A stretch of DNA of 64,000 nt from Lichenifustis flavocetrariae (lineage in GTDB: Bacteria; Pseudomonadota; Alphaproteobacteria; Rhizobiales; Beijerinckiaceae), in assembly GCF_026130545.1 (NCBI RefSeq), contig NZ_JAMOIM010000002.1:186001-250000 (forward strand), in the 5' to 3' direction. Each line of letters opens with the position of its first letter. Position 1 is the first letter of the stretch. This document shows, piece by piece, positions 22,563-32,517 of the stretch. The notes beneath the pieces are model-generated. The model saw only the letters and a program-made list of their open reading frames with translations. It was not told the DNA's origin and ran no database searches. A program made the translations under genes and the position numbers.

Positions 22563-22883
22563 TCACCCTTCCTTTTCGTGCTGCAGCGCCGCGGCCATGA
22601 ACTTGTCCATCTGGGCCCGAATGTCCGGCAAAGCGACGATCTTCTGCCCATTTCGAAGATCCTCCAGGATCTTCTGGGCGAGCATCTCATCGCCATCGTG
22701 CGACAAGGCATAAGCGAGGACATCGTCTCGGTAGGCCGCGGCGTCGGCCCCTGTCTTCCCCACGAGAGCCGCTGCCCAATCGGCCAGCGCCTTGTTGCGC
22801 CGAGCCAGGACCCGAAACCGGACGTCCTGGTCGTGGACGTACAAATTCTCGAAGGCATGTTCGCGTTCATCAAACGTCGTCAT
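22563..22883 (-). CDS. DUF1476 protein (ATP synthase zeta-type inhibitor)
   Basis: Small four-helix protein found in Alphaproteobacteria. The Paracoccus member is the zeta subunit that inhibits F1-ATPase rotation. The 106-residue product starts MTTFDEREHAFENLYVHDQ and shows the family pattern FRVLARRNKALADWAA, followed by ILEDLRNGQKIVALPDIRAQMD. The N-terminal segment is the inhibitory region in the characterised homolog. An upstream in-frame start at 22910 is possible but does not fit the family. DUF1476 genes commonly lie near purine genes; here purC is divergent. Confidence 0.9.
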   Translation of the reverse strand: MTTFDEREHAFENLYVHDQDVRFRVLARRNKALADWAAALVGKTGADAAAYRDDVLAYALSHDGDEMLAQKILEDLRNGQKIVALPDIRAQMDKFMAAALQHEKEG

Positions 22884-23213
22884 TGTTTTCCCCCTACCGA
22901 GTTCGCCCATCGACGAACATAGAACTGCTGTCCCCCGAAGTCAGCCCGATGCCGCTGGCGTGACAGCCATGGCCCTTCCCGCCATTGAAGGATGCCTTGC
23001 ATTCACCATCTCAAGAGAGGTGTTCAGGCCTGACTCATCGGCTGGCGCGTGAGCGCGTCAGATTGTGCCATGATCCACGATCGGATAGGTTGGATGGGTG
23101 AGGGTTTGAGTTCTAACGGAACCCCGACCGTCATAACGGCCACTCGTGCAAGTGCGCTCTGCCAGTCCCGCAAGGGACGGGCAGAGATCGATCAAAGGAG
23201 CTCAGGCCGACCC
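22884..23213 (+). other. Intergenic region between DUF1476 and purC
   Basis: About 330 bases between divergently transcribed genes. I see no coding region, convincing promoter box, purine riboswitch or long inverted repeat. AAAGGAG at its end is the probable purC ribosome-binding site. Confidence 0.4.
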
Positions 23214-24008
23214 ATGGATTTCCTCAAGCCACGGTTGATCCCCATGAACCGCCGCCGCCGCATCTATGAAGGCAAGGCCAAGGTCCTCTATGAAGGGCCT
23301 GAGCCAGGTACGCTGATCCAGCACTTCAAGGACGACGCCACGGCCTTCAACGCCAAGAAGCACCAAGTGATCGACGGCAAGGGCGTCCTCAACAACCGCA
23401 TTTCGGAGTACGTCTTTCAGAACCTCAACAATATCGGCGTGCCGACGCACTTCATCAAACGATTGAACATGCGCGAGCAACTTATTAAAGAGGTTGAGAT
23501 CATTCCGTTAGAAGTGGTCGTCCGCAATGTCGCGGCAGGCTCTCTGGCAACCCGTCTTGGCATCGAGGAAGGCACGCAGCTGCCGCGCTCGATCATCGAA
23601 TTCTATTACAAGAACGACCAGCTCAACGACCCGATGGTGTCAGAAGAGCATATCACCGCGTTCGGTTGGGCGGCTCCGCAAGAGATCGACGACATCATGG
23701 CGCTTGCCATTCGGGTCAACGATTTCCTCTCGGGCGTCTTCCTCGGCGTCGGTATTCGGCTCGTCGATTTCAAAATGGAGACGGGTCGGCTCTGGGAAGG
23801 CGACATGATGCGGATCGTCGTGGCGGACGAGATTTCGCCTGACTCCTGCCGTCTGTGGGATATCAAATCGAACAACAAACTCGACAAGGATCGCTTTCGA
23901 CGCGATCTCGGCGGGCTGGTCGAGGCCTATAGCGAAGTCGCACGCCGCCTCGGAATCATGCAGGAAAATGAAACGACGCGCCCACCTGGTCCGCAGCTCG
24001 TTCAGTAA
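23214..24008 (+). CDS. purC: Phosphoribosylaminoimidazole-succinocarboxamide synthase
   Basis: SAICAR synthase joins CAIR and aspartate with ATP in purine synthesis. The nucleotide-binding N-terminus [22 protein letters not shown] and the family signatures [19 protein letters not shown] and [12 protein letters not shown] are present. The start at 23214 follows AAAGGAGC about 13 bases upstream. The ATG at 23244 ([11 protein letters not shown]) matches typical rhizobial N-termini equally well and cannot be excluded. purS and purQ, which often follow purC in alphaproteobacteria, are absent here. Confidence 0.95.
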   Translation: MDFLKPRLIPMNRRRRIYEGKAKVLYEGPEPGTLIQHFKDDATAFNAKKHQVIDGKGVLNNRISEYVFQNLNNIGVPTHFIKRLNMREQLIKEVEIIPLEVVVRNVAAGSLATRLGIEEGTQLPRSIIEFYYKNDQLNDPMVSEEHITAFGWAAPQEIDDIMALAIRVNDFLSGVFLGVGIRLVDFKMETGRLWEGDMMRIVVADEISPDSCRLWDIKSNNKLDKDRFRRDLGGLVEAYSEVARRLGIMQENETTRPPGPQLVQ

Positions 24009-24094
24009 ACCCTCCGAAAGCCGAGGCGAGTGGTCTTTTCAGGTCGATAAAGCCCGCTTAGCGAAAGTTCGGTGGTTTGTGACAAAATAAATTT

Positions 24095-24125
24095 GGGAGC
24101 GGTGGATCGCCCATCGCTCCCTTTG
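24095..24125. terminator. Bidirectional terminator between purC and a convergent gene
   Basis: An 11-bp stem (GGGAGCGGTGG / CCATCGCTCCC with one G-T pair, loop ATCGC) is followed by TTTGT on the plus strand. It is flanked by an AT-rich stretch that reads AAATTTATTTTG on the minus strand, so it can act in both directions. Confidence 0.7.
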
Positions 24126-24443
24126 TCATTCGGCCCGGATGAAATCCGCGATCAAAGTGGGCGCCGAGGTGTCGAAGCCGACGACGTCCATCATGCTTGC
24201 ATCTATCGGGTCGGCGATGCTGAAGCCGTTGGACACGCGACCCGCCGCCACAAGCTTCGCCTTGATCCCGGTCTTGCGGCAGTCCTGCAGAGCTGTGCCG
24301 AATGGACGGGCCGGTGCGGGCCAGGATTCGCTATGGATTGCCCTCGATACACACCCATCGATCAAGGCCTGCCCCCATGGCGCCTGCAACATAAAGCTGG
24401 CGCCACCCACGACCATACGGCACTTCAGGGGGCATGATTCCAC
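24126..24443 (-). CDS. Hypothetical small protein
   Basis: A 105-residue frame from GTG at 24443 that I do not recognise. It contains three cysteines (SCPLKC near the start, DGCVS and DCRKTG further on) and ends at the foot of a bidirectional hairpin, as expected for a real gene converging on purC. There is no signal peptide in the predicted product, and the family-like part (KCRMVVGGASFMLQAPWG) begins abruptly. It could therefore be a 5'-truncated remnant whose original N-terminus is lost. Coding status is uncertain. Confidence 0.45.
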   Translation of the reverse strand: MESCPLKCRMVVGGASFMLQAPWGQALIDGCVSRAIHSESWPAPARPFGTALQDCRKTGIKAKLVAAGRVSNGFSIADPIDASMMDVVGFDTSAPTLIADFIRAE

Positions 24444-24516
24444 TCGTCTTTGCCAGCCTCACCTCGCGGCTTGATCCTCGTCTCCAATCAGATCCGCCCC
24501 TGGTGCGGCCGCGCAC

Positions 24517-25836
24517 GTGAAAGCACGCGTCCGCAAACTGGTCACCGCGCTCGGGGAAACGTTCTGGATTGTGCCTGGCTCTATGGTTCTTGCGGGGATT
24601 CTCCTCGCCTTGAGCCTGGTCAGCCTTGACCGCAGTGGGATCGTTCCTCCGGCATTGCTGCAGAGCGCGTGGCTTTACAACGGCGGCGGCACCGGTGCAC
24701 GCACGCTGCTCGGTGCCGTGGCGTCGTCTACCATCGGTGTGGCCGGCACAGTGTTCTCCATCACCATTGCGGCCTTGTCGCTCGCTGCTGGTCAGATGGG
24801 GCCTCGCCTATTGCGCAACTTCACGAAGGATCGCGTCAACCAGATCACCCTCGGGAGCTTCCTTGGAACATTCTCCTACGCCCTGATGGTTTTGCGCAGT
24901 GTCCGGACGCAGAACGAGGGTGAATTCGTTCCGCACGTCTCGATGAGCGTCGGCATCCTGCTCGCCTTCGTGTGCGTGGGGATGCTGGTTTTCTTCGTCA
25001 ATCACATGGCGGGGCGCATCAACGTCGACACCGTGATCGAACTCGTCAGCCAGGACGTGACGGCGACCCTGCAGCGCCTCGCCACAGAGGAGCCCGGAGC
25101 CTCCCTTCCCTCGTCAGAAATGTGGCGGTCGGCCAGGCCCGTGAGCGACCCGCGCCGCGGCTATCTTCAACACCTTGACGAAGAGGGGCTCGCTGACTGG
25201 GCTGCGGCGCATGGAACACGTATCCGTCTGCTGGCTCGGCCCGGCGACTACGTCTTTCCTGGCGCGCCGATTGCGCTGGCCATGCCGCTCATCGAGGGCA
25301 CCGATGCCGCTATTCGAGACGCAACCGCCCTTGGCCCCCAACGCGTGAGTGCCGCCGATCTCGAATTCGCCGTGCGTCAGTTGGTCGAGGTGGCGGTCAG
25401 GGCCTTGTCGCCCGGCATTAATGACCCTCACACCGCCATGAGCGTCCTGGAGCGCCTGGGCGCGGCTCTCTGCGAGCTTGTTCCGCGTCACCTGCCGAGT
25501 GGAGTGTCGGTCAGGGAGGGGCGCGCGGTTCTGCTCGTGCCTCGCGTTGATTACGATGGGCTGACGGACACCATGTTCCACATGATCCGGCAAAATGCGG
25601 ATGGCAGCGCCGCCATCCTCATTCGAATCCTCGAGGTGCTGACCGCCGTGGTAAGTTGTGAGGCCCAGCCGAGGCGCGTCGCAGCCCTTCAGCGGCATGC
25701 CGACCTCGTGCTCAGTGACGGGGAGCGGAGCATCGAGACGCCCTCCGATCTGCTTGATCTGCGCATGCGACATCGTCGCTTCGCAGCAATGCGGTCAGGC
25801 GGTCCAGCTGCCTGCGTCGATCGACTGGATTTCTGA
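24517..25836 (+). CDS. DUF2254 membrane protein
   Basis: Inner-membrane protein of 439 residues matching the DUF2254 family of unknown function. It has about four hydrophobic helices in the first 175 residues (VPGSMVLAGILLALSLV, VASSTIGVAGTVFSITIAALSLAAGQMGPRLL and two more). A cytosolic part of about 260 residues follows, with the family hallmark ALSPGINDPHTAMSVLERL. The GTG start at 24517 is taken. A cation/proton antiporter follows 80 bases downstream on the same strand, so a role in ion or membrane homeostasis is conceivable but unproven. Confidence 0.88.
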   Translation: MKARVRKLVTALGETFWIVPGSMVLAGILLALSLVSLDRSGIVPPALLQSAWLYNGGGTGARTLLGAVASSTIGVAGTVFSITIAALSLAAGQMGPRLLRNFTKDRVNQITLGSFLGTFSYALMVLRSVRTQNEGEFVPHVSMSVGILLAFVCVGMLVFFVNHMAGRINVDTVIELVSQDVTATLQRLATEEPGASLPSSEMWRSARPVSDPRRGYLQHLDEEGLADWAAAHGTRIRLLARPGDYVFPGAPIALAMPLIEGTDAAIRDATALGPQRVSAADLEFAVRQLVEVAVRALSPGINDPHTAMSVLERLGAALCELVPRHLPSGVSVREGRAVLLVPRVDYDGLTDTMFHMIRQNADGSAAILIRILEVLTAVVSCEAQPRRVAALQRHADLVLSDGERSIETPSDLLDLRMRHRRFAAMRSGGPAACVDRLDF

Positions 25837-25917
25837 TTTGGCGGCCCCCAAACACATCTTGTGGTCGTCCCAAAATCATCGCCGGCCTTCATTGCAGGTG
25901 GCCGCAGCGTGACCCTG

Positions 25918-27156
25918 ATGCCTTTCGACGTCGCCGCCATCCTGATCGTCCTTGCGGCCGCCTTCGCCTATCTGAACAACCGCTTCATCCGACTTCCGTC
26001 ATCGGTCGGCTTGACGCTGATGGGGGCATTCTCCTCGTTGATCGTCTTGGCTGTGGATCGGCTTGTGCCGGCCAGTCGAGCAACGGACGACATTGTTTCC
26101 CTGATCACCAGCATCGACTTTCACCAGACCCTGATGAACGGCATGCTGTCTTTCCTGCTTTTCGCGGGTGCACTTCACGTCGACTGGGAAGAGATGCGGC
26201 GAGGACGCTGGCCGATCCTGGTTTTGAGCACGATCGGTGTCCTGCTCTCGACGACGCTGATCGGCGGTGGCTTCTATCTGTTGTCGGGCTGGCTCGGACT
26301 TGCCGTGCCACCGATCTGGTGCCTGGTCTTCGGCGCCCTCATTAGCCCGACCGACCCGGTGGCCGTTATGGGCGTCCTCAAACGGACCGATGTGTCGCCG
26401 ACCTTGCAAGCGACTGTCGCCGGCGAGAGCCTTTTCAACGATGGCGTTGGCGTCGTGGTGTTCTCGATCCTGTTGAGCGCGGCGTCAGGCGGCGAAGCCT
26501 TTTCGGTACCCCACGCGCTCGAACTTTTCGCCATCGAAGCTGGCGGTGGGGTCGTGCTTGGTCTGCTCATCGGCTGGATCGCCGTCCGAGCGATGCAATC
26601 GATCGACGAATACAACGTCGAGGTGATGATGACACTCGCAGTGGTCATGGGCGGTTACGCGCTTGCCAACCAGATCGATGTGAGTGGCCCCGTCGCCATG
26701 GCGGTCGCGGGAATCCTGATCGGCAATCACGGTGTCGCCCAAGCCATGAGCGAGACGACCAAGGACTACCTACTAAAATTTTGGTCGCTCGTGGACGAAA
26801 TCCTCAACGCCATCCTTTTCCTGCTGATCGGCCTCGAAGTGATCACCGTCTCGCACGACCTTCGCGTGCTGGCACTCGGTGCGCTGGCCATTCCGCTGGC
26901 ACTCGCGGCCCGCACCGCCTCGGTGCTGTTGCCCTTGGTTGTCCTGCGTCCTGTCCTGCGGCTCGGTCCGCAAGCGCCCGCCACCCTGATTTGGGGCGGC
27001 CTGCGCGGCGGCATATCGGTGGCACTCGCTCTGAGCCTGTCCGATACGTCGTCGCGCGCGGTCATACTTGCCGCGACCTACATGGTCGTGCTGTTTGCGG
27101 TGATTGCCCAGGGCGCCACGATCGAACGCCTGTTGGCACCGAGCGTCAAACGGTAA
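25918..27156 (+). CDS. Na+(K+)/H+ antiporter, CPA1 family (NhaP-like)
   Basis: Monovalent cation/proton antiporter with about 12 TM helices in 412 residues. CPA1 signatures are present: FGALISPTDPVAVMGVLK with the conserved TDPVA motif, the ion-binding GESLFNDGVGVVVF, and WGGLRGGISVALALSL near the C-terminus. It lacks the long cytosolic tail seen in some CPA1 members. The ATG at 25918 (MPFDVAAILIVLAAAFAYL) is preferred because the first helix starts there; an in-frame start at 25861 adds 19 polar residues. It is probably in one transcript with the DUF2254 gene. Confidence 0.9.
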   Translation: MPFDVAAILIVLAAAFAYLNNRFIRLPSSVGLTLMGAFSSLIVLAVDRLVPASRATDDIVSLITSIDFHQTLMNGMLSFLLFAGALHVDWEEMRRGRWPILVLSTIGVLLSTTLIGGGFYLLSGWLGLAVPPIWCLVFGALISPTDPVAVMGVLKRTDVSPTLQATVAGESLFNDGVGVVVFSILLSAASGGEAFSVPHALELFAIEAGGGVVLGLLIGWIAVRAMQSIDEYNVEVMMTLAVVMGGYALANQIDVSGPVAMAVAGILIGNHGVAQAMSETTKDYLLKFWSLVDEILNAILFLLIGLEVITVSHDLRVLALGALAIPLALAARTASVLLPLVVLRPVLRLGPQAPATLIWGGLRGGISVALALSLSDTSSRAVILAATYMVVLFAVIAQGATIERLLAPSVKR

Positions 27157-27231
27157 GCAAACTGCCGGATCGACTTGTCATACCGCTCGCCTCAGCCCCA
27201 AGCTCGGAGGCAGGCGGTCGTGGTCTCGGTG

Positions 27232-27951
27232 TCAAAATCGAGTCGCCGTGGAAACGAGCCAAGCCGGCGACCAATCCACCAGAACGGCCTCGATGATCTT
27301 GTCGAGTCCGAACAGGATCCCTCCCCCGAACAATACGAGAAGCAGTCCGATCGCAATCTTGGCTGCCTTGCCGGCGTCCAAGAGGCCGCCGCGAGCAATC
27401 TGCAATGTCTGGCGCGACAATACCCCGAGAGCAAGAAGCGGAACGGCGGCGCCAATGCCGAAGAACAGCATGACGCATGCGACCTCACCCAGGTTATGGC
27501 CCTGCGCCGCCATCAGAGATGCGGCCCCGAGTGTCGGCCCGACACAAGGTGACCAGACAAGGCCGAGGAGCAGCCCAATGCCAAATTGGCCCGCAAGCCC
27601 CGATGCAACAGGATGCCCCATTCGTTGGTCGGCCCAGTTGGCAACCGGCCCGGATACAGTGGCAAACCTGACCTGCAGCGAGGGCACCAGGAGCATCAGG
27701 CCCACCAACACCATCACGATGGCGCCCGCGGAGCGGAAAACACTTCCATCAATGTTGAGAGCGTAACCAATCGTGGCCACGAAGAGGCCTACGATCGTAA
27801 ACGACATCGCAAGACCGCCGGCAAGAACAAGCGGCCCGAACCGATGGGTCGAGAGCGCTGGCGCAAGCACGAGAGGGACAAGTGGCAGCACGCATGGCGA
27901 CAACATCGAGGCGAGGCCCGCCACGAAAGCAAAGCCGAATGCAGCACCCAT
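27232..27951 (-). CDS. CcdA/DsbD-type thiol-redox membrane protein
   Basis: Six-helix membrane protein of the CcdA family that carries electrons from cytosolic thioredoxin to periplasmic thiol proteins. It has 239 residues starting MGAAFGFAFVAGLASMLSPCVLPLVPLV, which contains the first redox cysteine in the SPCVLPL motif. The second is in VWSPCVGPTLGAAS. It lies four bases downstream of a periplasmic thioredoxin-like gene, which is the probable electron acceptor. Such pairs serve cytochrome c maturation or oxidative repair. Confidence 0.9.
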   Translation of the reverse strand: MGAAFGFAFVAGLASMLSPCVLPLVPLVLAPALSTHRFGPLVLAGGLAMSFTIVGLFVATIGYALNIDGSVFRSAGAIVMVLVGLMLLVPSLQVRFATVSGPVANWADQRMGHPVASGLAGQFGIGLLLGLVWSPCVGPTLGAASLMAAQGHNLGEVACVMLFFGIGAAVPLLALGVLSRQTLQIARGGLLDAGKAAKIAIGLLLVLFGGGILFGLDKIIEAVLVDWSPAWLVSTATRF

Positions 27952-27955
27952 GCGC

Positions 27956-28351
27956 CTAAACTGATTTGTCGAGCATGGCTTCGATCGACACGCTATTGGT
28001 ATCGCCGGTGGAGCGAGCCACTTCCTTGCGACCCGCAAAACAGATCAGCGTGCTCTGCATGCGGACGTTGAATTTGCGCAGAAGGTCCTTCTGCGAATCA
28101 AAATCGATCTGAAACGCTACGACGTTCTGGAACTTGGGCTTTTGGCTTAAATCGGACAGAATTGGTTTCTGAGCTTTGCAAGTAGGGCACCAGGGCGCCG
28201 TCACCTCGACCAGGATAGGCTTGCCTGCCGCCTGAGCTGCCTCGAAGCTCTTCTCACTGAATGGTTGAGCCTCGAATGCGAAAGCGCGCGTTGAGGCCGT
28301 GAGACCTGCGGCGAGCACAAAGCCCAGCAAAACGGAACGCCTGTCGATCAT
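27956..28351 (-). CDS. Periplasmic thioredoxin-family protein
   Basis: A 131-residue exported thioredoxin-fold protein. The signal peptide MIDRRSVLLGFVLAAGLTASTRAFAFE begins with a Tat-like twin-arginine (DRRSVL) and ends near AFA. The redox centre is APWCPTCKAQKP, and the cis-proline segment is replaced by QSTLICFAGRKE, with Thr where thioredoxins have Pro. The start is supported by AAGGAG eight bases upstream of the ATG. It is the first gene of a pair with ccdA, from which it is predicted to receive electrons. Confidence 0.9.
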   Translation of the reverse strand: MIDRRSVLLGFVLAAGLTASTRAFAFEAQPFSEKSFEAAQAAGKPILVEVTAPWCPTCKAQKPILSDLSQKPKFQNVVAFQIDFDSQKDLLRKFNVRMQSTLICFAGRKEVARSTGDTNSVSIEAMLDKSV

Positions 28352-28673
28352 ATTCGAACTCCTTCGAGATTCCCGCATCGGCCAGATACGAAGATCTTCG
28401 TCCTCCGACCGGGCGAGGTTACAGTCTTTCTTGAATCTCGATGGGGATTATCGGCAACAGGTGCCGAGCAGGGTCGGGGCATGCGGTTTGGGCACGACAA
28501 CGCTCTCGTCGGAGCCTCGCCGAAGGATTGCATCGGAACAGTCGGGCCCACATCGATCGAAGGGGACCGGCGCACGCCAGGATTGTGGCCGGCACCGAGC
28601 TAGGCCGGCCCTTTGGCCACGGCCCACGCGTCGGCGACCACCCCAACCGTCATCCTGACGTTCGCGACAAGCC
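28352..28673. other. Intergenic region between the thioredoxin gene and sdhB
   Basis: About 320 bases downstream of sdhB and upstream of the thioredoxin-ccdA pair. It should hold the end of the sdh transcript and the promoter of the next, but I see only short GC-rich repeats (GGCC...GGCC) and no convincing terminator or gene. Confidence 0.4.
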
Positions 28674-29453
28674 TCAGTTCTGGCGCGCCACCATCATGTT
28701 CTTGATCTCCGAAATGGCCTTGGCTGGGTTCAAGCCTTTCGGGCAGGCCTTCGCGCAGTTCATGATGGTGTGGCAGCGGTAGAGCCGAAACGGGTCCTCG
28801 AGGGTGTCGAGCCGATCACCCGTCGCCTCGTCGCGGGAGTCGATCAGCCAGCGGTAGGCCTGCAGCAGGGCGGCCGGGCCGAGGTAACGATCCCCGTTCC
28901 ACCAATAACTCGGGCAGGAGGTCGAGCAGCAGGCGCACAGGATGCACTCGTAGAGACCGTCGAGCGCCTGCCGCTCGGTCGGCGATTGCTTCCATTCCTT
29001 TTCGGGCTGTGGGCTGGTTGTGTGCAGCCACGGCTCGATCAGGGCATGCTGCGCATAAAAGCGGGTGAGGTCGGGCACGAGATCCTTGACGACCTCCATG
29101 TGCGGCAAGGGGTAGAGCTTGATCGCTCCCTTCACCTCGTCCATGCCCTTGGTACAGGCGAGTGTGTTGGTGCCGTCGATATTCATCGCGCAGGAGCCGC
29201 AGATGCCTTCCCGGCAGGAGCGGCGGAAGGTCAGCGTCGAATCGACCTTGGACTTGATCCAGATCAACCCGTCGAGGACCATGGGACCGCAATCGTCGCG
29301 GTCGACGAAATAGGTGTCGATGCGCGGGTTTGCCCCCGTGTCAGGGTCCCAGCGATAGACCTTATACTCCTGCAGCCTTTTCGCGCCGCTGGGCTTCGGC
29401 CAGGTCTTCCCCGGCTTCATCTGCGAATTCTTGGGAAGTGCGAGTTCGACCAT
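28674..29453 (-). CDS. sdhB: Succinate dehydrogenase iron-sulfur subunit
   Basis: Complex II electron-transfer subunit of 259 residues. The 2Fe-2S cluster ligands are in [14 protein letters not shown] with the upstream Asp/Cys segment ([11 protein letters not shown]) and the later TLACTKG. The 4Fe-4S and 3Fe-4S ligands are in [16 protein letters not shown] and [21 protein letters not shown]. It is the last gene of sdhCDAB, about 150 bases after sdhA; that spacer has no supportable gene. Confidence 0.98.
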   Translation of the reverse strand: MVELALPKNSQMKPGKTWPKPSGAKRLQEYKVYRWDPDTGANPRIDTYFVDRDDCGPMVLDGLIWIKSKVDSTLTFRRSCREGICGSCAMNIDGTNTLACTKGMDEVKGAIKLYPLPHMEVVKDLVPDLTRFYAQHALIEPWLHTTSPQPEKEWKQSPTERQALDGLYECILCACCSTSCPSYWWNGDRYLGPAALLQAYRWLIDSRDEATGDRLDTLEDPFRLYRCHTIMNCAKACPKGLNPAKAISEIKNMMVARQN

Positions 29454-29603
29454 GGGGGCTGATGCCTAATGGAACTTGTGCCGGCAAGCGCTCAAGACCC
29501 TGCTGCGGCGGTGTTTCGGGAATGCTTCCTACGCTCGTAGCGAACGAGGTTATTGTCGGCGGGGCGGGCGTTTTGCGAATGACGCGCACGGCCCGCTTCA
29601 TGA

Positions 29604-31424
29604 TCAATAAACCCGTGCTTTGGGCTCCACGTACTGGACCTCGTTCGACATCGTGTAGGTATGCACCGGCCTATAGTCGATCACGGCCTGACCGGCCTTC
29701 ACATCGAGCCACGAGAGCGTGTGCTTCATCCATTCCTTGTCGTCGCGCTTCGGATGATCCTCACGTGCATGCGCGCCCCGCGACTCGGTGCGGTTCGCGG
29801 CACTCTCCATGGTCACCACCGCCTGGCCGATCATGTTGTCGAATTCGAGTGTCTCGATCAGGTCGGAGTTCCAGATCAGTGACCGGTCGCTGACCCGCAC
29901 ATCGGATGCGCCTTTGTAGACGTCACGGATGAGCTTGACGCCCTCCTCCAGCACTTCACCGGTACGGAACACCGCGCAATTGCTCTGCATCGTGCGCTGC
30001 ATCTGCAAACGAAGCTCTGCCGTCGGTGTCGAGCCGGCGGCATTGCGGAAGCGATCGAGGCGCGATAACGCCGGGTCGGCCGAGCCCTTGGGCAATTCGG
30101 ACTGTTTCTCACCGGGCGTGACGATCTCGGCGGCCCGCAGGCCGGCGGCGCGGCCAAACACCACCAGGTCGATCAGAGAGTTCGAGCCGAGGCGGTTCGC
30201 CCCATGCACAGAGACGCAGGCGGCTTCTCCCAACGCCATCAGGCCGGGCACGATCGCGTCCGGGTTGCCGTTGACCTTGGTCAACACCTCACCGTGATAG
30301 TTCGTTGGAATACCGCCCATGTTGTAATGGACCGTCGGCAAGACCGGGATAGGCTCCTTGGTGACATCGACGCCAGCAAAAATCTTCGCCGATTCGGAAA
30401 TCCCGGGCAGCCGTTCGTGCAGGATCTTCGGGTCGAGGTGATCGAGGTGCAGATAGATATGATCCTTCTGCTTGCCGACGCCCCGCCCCTCGCGGATCTC
30501 CATGGTCATGGCGCGCGACACCACGTCACGCGAGGCAAGGTCCTTGGCCGATGGCGCATAGCGCTCCATGAAGCGCTCACCCTCGGAATTGGTGAGGTAA
30601 CCTCCTTCGCCGCGCGAGCCCTCCGTGATAAGACACCCTGCCCCGTAGATGCCGGTCGGATGGAACTGCACGAATTCCATGTCCTGCAACGGCAAGCCGG
30701 CGCGCAGCACCATGGCGTTTCCATCGCCCGTACACGTGTGGGCCGAGGTCGCCGAGAAATAGGCGCGGCCGTAACCGCCTGTCGCAAGGATCACGAGATT
30801 GGCACGGAACCGGTGGATCGTTCCGTCATCCATCTTGAGCGCCACGATGCCGCGGCAACGCCCCTCCTCCATGATGAGGTCCAGCGCAAAATATTCGATG
30901 AAGAACTCGGTCTTGGCCCGCAAGGCTTGGCCATAGAGCGTATGCAGGATCGCGTGCCCGGTGCGGTCGGCAGCCGCGCAGGTGCGCTGGGCTGTGCCCT
31001 TACCATAGTCCGTTGTCATGCCCCCGAAGGGACGCTGGTAGATTTTGCCCTCGTCGGTGCGCGAGAAGGGCACGCCCCAATGTTCGAGCTCGTAGACGGC
31101 AGCCGGCGCGTTCTTGCAGAGATATTCGATGGCGTCCTGGTCGCCGAGCCAGTCCGACCCCTTGACGGTGTCATACATGTGCCAGCGCCAATCATCTGGC
31201 CCCATATTGCCGAGCGACGCCGAAATGCCGCCCTGGGCCGCCACCGTATGTGACCGGGTGGGGAACACTTTGGTGACGCAAGCCGTCCGAAGTCCGGCTT
31301 GGGCGCAACCGACAGTCGCCCTTAAACCGGCGCCGCCGGCGCCGACGACGACGACATCAAACGTATGATCTGTGATCGGATAGGCCGGGCTTGTGCCCGC
31401 CCCATTGCTGCCGTTGCTGGCCAT
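29604..31424 (-). CDS. sdhA: Succinate dehydrogenase flavoprotein subunit
   Basis: Complex II subunit oxidising succinate to fumarate with covalent FAD. Its 606 residues are full length. The FAD-binding [13 protein letters not shown] lies near residue 30, and the covalent-FAD histidine is in [16 protein letters not shown]. The catalytic region is [18 protein letters not shown] with [12 protein letters not shown], and the C-terminal Arg/His block is intact. It lies third in sdhCDAB. Confidence 0.98.
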   Translation of the reverse strand: MASNGSNGAGTSPAYPITDHTFDVVVVGAGGAGLRATVGCAQAGLRTACVTKVFPTRSHTVAAQGGISASLGNMGPDDWRWHMYDTVKGSDWLGDQDAIEYLCKNAPAAVYELEHWGVPFSRTDEGKIYQRPFGGMTTDYGKGTAQRTCAAADRTGHAILHTLYGQALRAKTEFFIEYFALDLIMEEGRCRGIVALKMDDGTIHRFRANLVILATGGYGRAYFSATSAHTCTGDGNAMVLRAGLPLQDMEFVQFHPTGIYGAGCLITEGSRGEGGYLTNSEGERFMERYAPSAKDLASRDVVSRAMTMEIREGRGVGKQKDHIYLHLDHLDPKILHERLPGISESAKIFAGVDVTKEPIPVLPTVHYNMGGIPTNYHGEVLTKVNGNPDAIVPGLMALGEAACVSVHGANRLGSNSLIDLVVFGRAAGLRAAEIVTPGEKQSELPKGSADPALSRLDRFRNAAGSTPTAELRLQMQRTMQSNCAVFRTGEVLEEGVKLIRDVYKGASDVRVSDRSLIWNSDLIETLEFDNMIGQAVVTMESAANRTESRGAHAREDHPKRDDKEWMKHTLSWLDVKAGQAVIDYRPVHTYTMSNEVQYVEPKARVY

Positions 31425-31472
31425 AGAACATCCCCGTCGACACCTTCATCGAAGGTATCCGCGCATTTCAGA

Positions 31473-31865
31473 TCAGGTAAAACTCAGCCGCAGCACGGCG
31501 TAGACACATGCCACGGCGACGATGACGGCAAAGAACAGGTTTGCCGCGAGGCTCCAGTCCTTCAGATGCTCGCCATGGATATAATCCTCGATGATCGTCC
31601 GCATCCCGAGCTGCATATGGTAGAGGCTTGCACCGATGACCAGCAGCATCACGATCGCGGGAAAAGGTCGCGCCATGATCTCATGCACTTCATCATAGGT
31701 CCTCCCCACCAATGAGAGGACGAGCCACACGAAGGCGATCGTCAGCGGCACAAGGGCCAGCGAGGTGAGCCGCATATGCTGCAGGCCAGCAGTGCCGGAT
31801 TTGGCTGAGCCGAGATACCGGACGCGGCGGGCTTCGTTCTTGGCGTGACGTGGATTGTCGCTCAT
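31473..31865 (-). CDS. sdhD: Succinate dehydrogenase membrane anchor subunit
   Basis: Small membrane subunit of complex II that helps bind heme b and ubiquinone. It has 130 residues with three TM helices. The hallmark is VIGASLYHMQLGMRTIIEDYIHGEHLK, in which the His is the likely heme ligand and the EDYIH stretch faces the quinone site. The N-terminal YLGSAKSGTAGLQHMRLT is typical of rhizobial SdhD. It starts eight bases after the sdhC stop. Confidence 0.94.
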   Translation of the reverse strand: MSDNPRHAKNEARRVRYLGSAKSGTAGLQHMRLTSLALVPLTIAFVWLVLSLVGRTYDEVHEIMARPFPAIVMLLVIGASLYHMQLGMRTIIEDYIHGEHLKDWSLAANLFFAVIVAVACVYAVLRLSFT

Positions 31866-31872
31866 CGAGCCC

Positions 31873-32289
31873 TCAACGCAATGCGAAAGCAGCGGCCCAG
31901 ACCAGGACCGTCAGGACAATGCCGCCAATCAGCGTACCCTGGGCCAGCCATTCCCTTTGCGGGTGGTCCATGCCCCATCCTGAATCCCAAAGGAAATGAC
32001 GCAAGCCGCCGAGAAGGTGGTGAAACAAGGCCCAGGTGAAACCGAGGAGGACGAGCTTGCCCAGGATGGAATCCATGAACCAAGCGACGGTCGCGAAGGA
32101 ATCTGGCCCGCTTGCCAAAGCAATCAGGAACCACGCCAGCAACAGGGTGCCGACATAGAGGGCCACCCCCGTGATGCGATGCGCAATCGACATCATCATC
32201 GTGAGCATGGGGGTATAGATTTGGAGGTGGGGCGACAGGGGACGCTGGTGCCGGACCGGGGCCGTGGTCGGCCCGGAGAGATCGGCCAT
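31873..32289 (-). CDS. sdhC: Succinate dehydrogenase cytochrome b556 subunit
   Basis: Membrane cytochrome subunit of complex II, 138 residues with three TM helices. It has the family pattern RPLSPHLQIYTPMLTMMMSIAHRITGVAL, including the quinone-site Ser and Arg, and the heme-ligand histidine region WALFHHLLGGLRHFLWD. The start MADLSGPTTAPVRHQRPLSPH is chosen because family homology begins there; an in-frame start at 32394 would add 35 unrelated residues. First gene of sdhCDAB. Confidence 0.95.
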   Translation of the reverse strand: MADLSGPTTAPVRHQRPLSPHLQIYTPMLTMMMSIAHRITGVALYVGTLLLAWFLIALASGPDSFATVAWFMDSILGKLVLLGFTWALFHHLLGGLRHFLWDSGWGMDHPQREWLAQGTLIGGIVLTVLVWAAAFALR

Positions 32290-32517
32290 AAGGTGCCTCA
32301 ATGAATGTAACGCGGAACTGATATAAGGAACCATCGCAGCGCACAACAGGTTCGGGCCCGGCGGAACCACACGCTGTGCCCAAATCCGGGTCACCAGCGG
32401 ACATCGTGCCGCGCCCGCTGCCGCCTCGGCTCGGCGTTGACAATCCGAACCGTGCCTTGTTTCGCTTCAAACCGTCGCGCGGATCATCAGCCACGCTCCC
32501 ACTGGATTTGGCATTTC

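Noticed and set aside
27456..27500. Methionine-poor cysteine cluster downstream of the ccdA second redox motif as a third redox site
   Set aside because: The single cysteine near VACVMLFFG lies within a helix and is not part of a CxxC or PC motif.
30204..31253. 349-codon plus-strand frame opposite sdhA
   Set aside because: Antisense shadow of a highly conserved gene; composition not protein-like.
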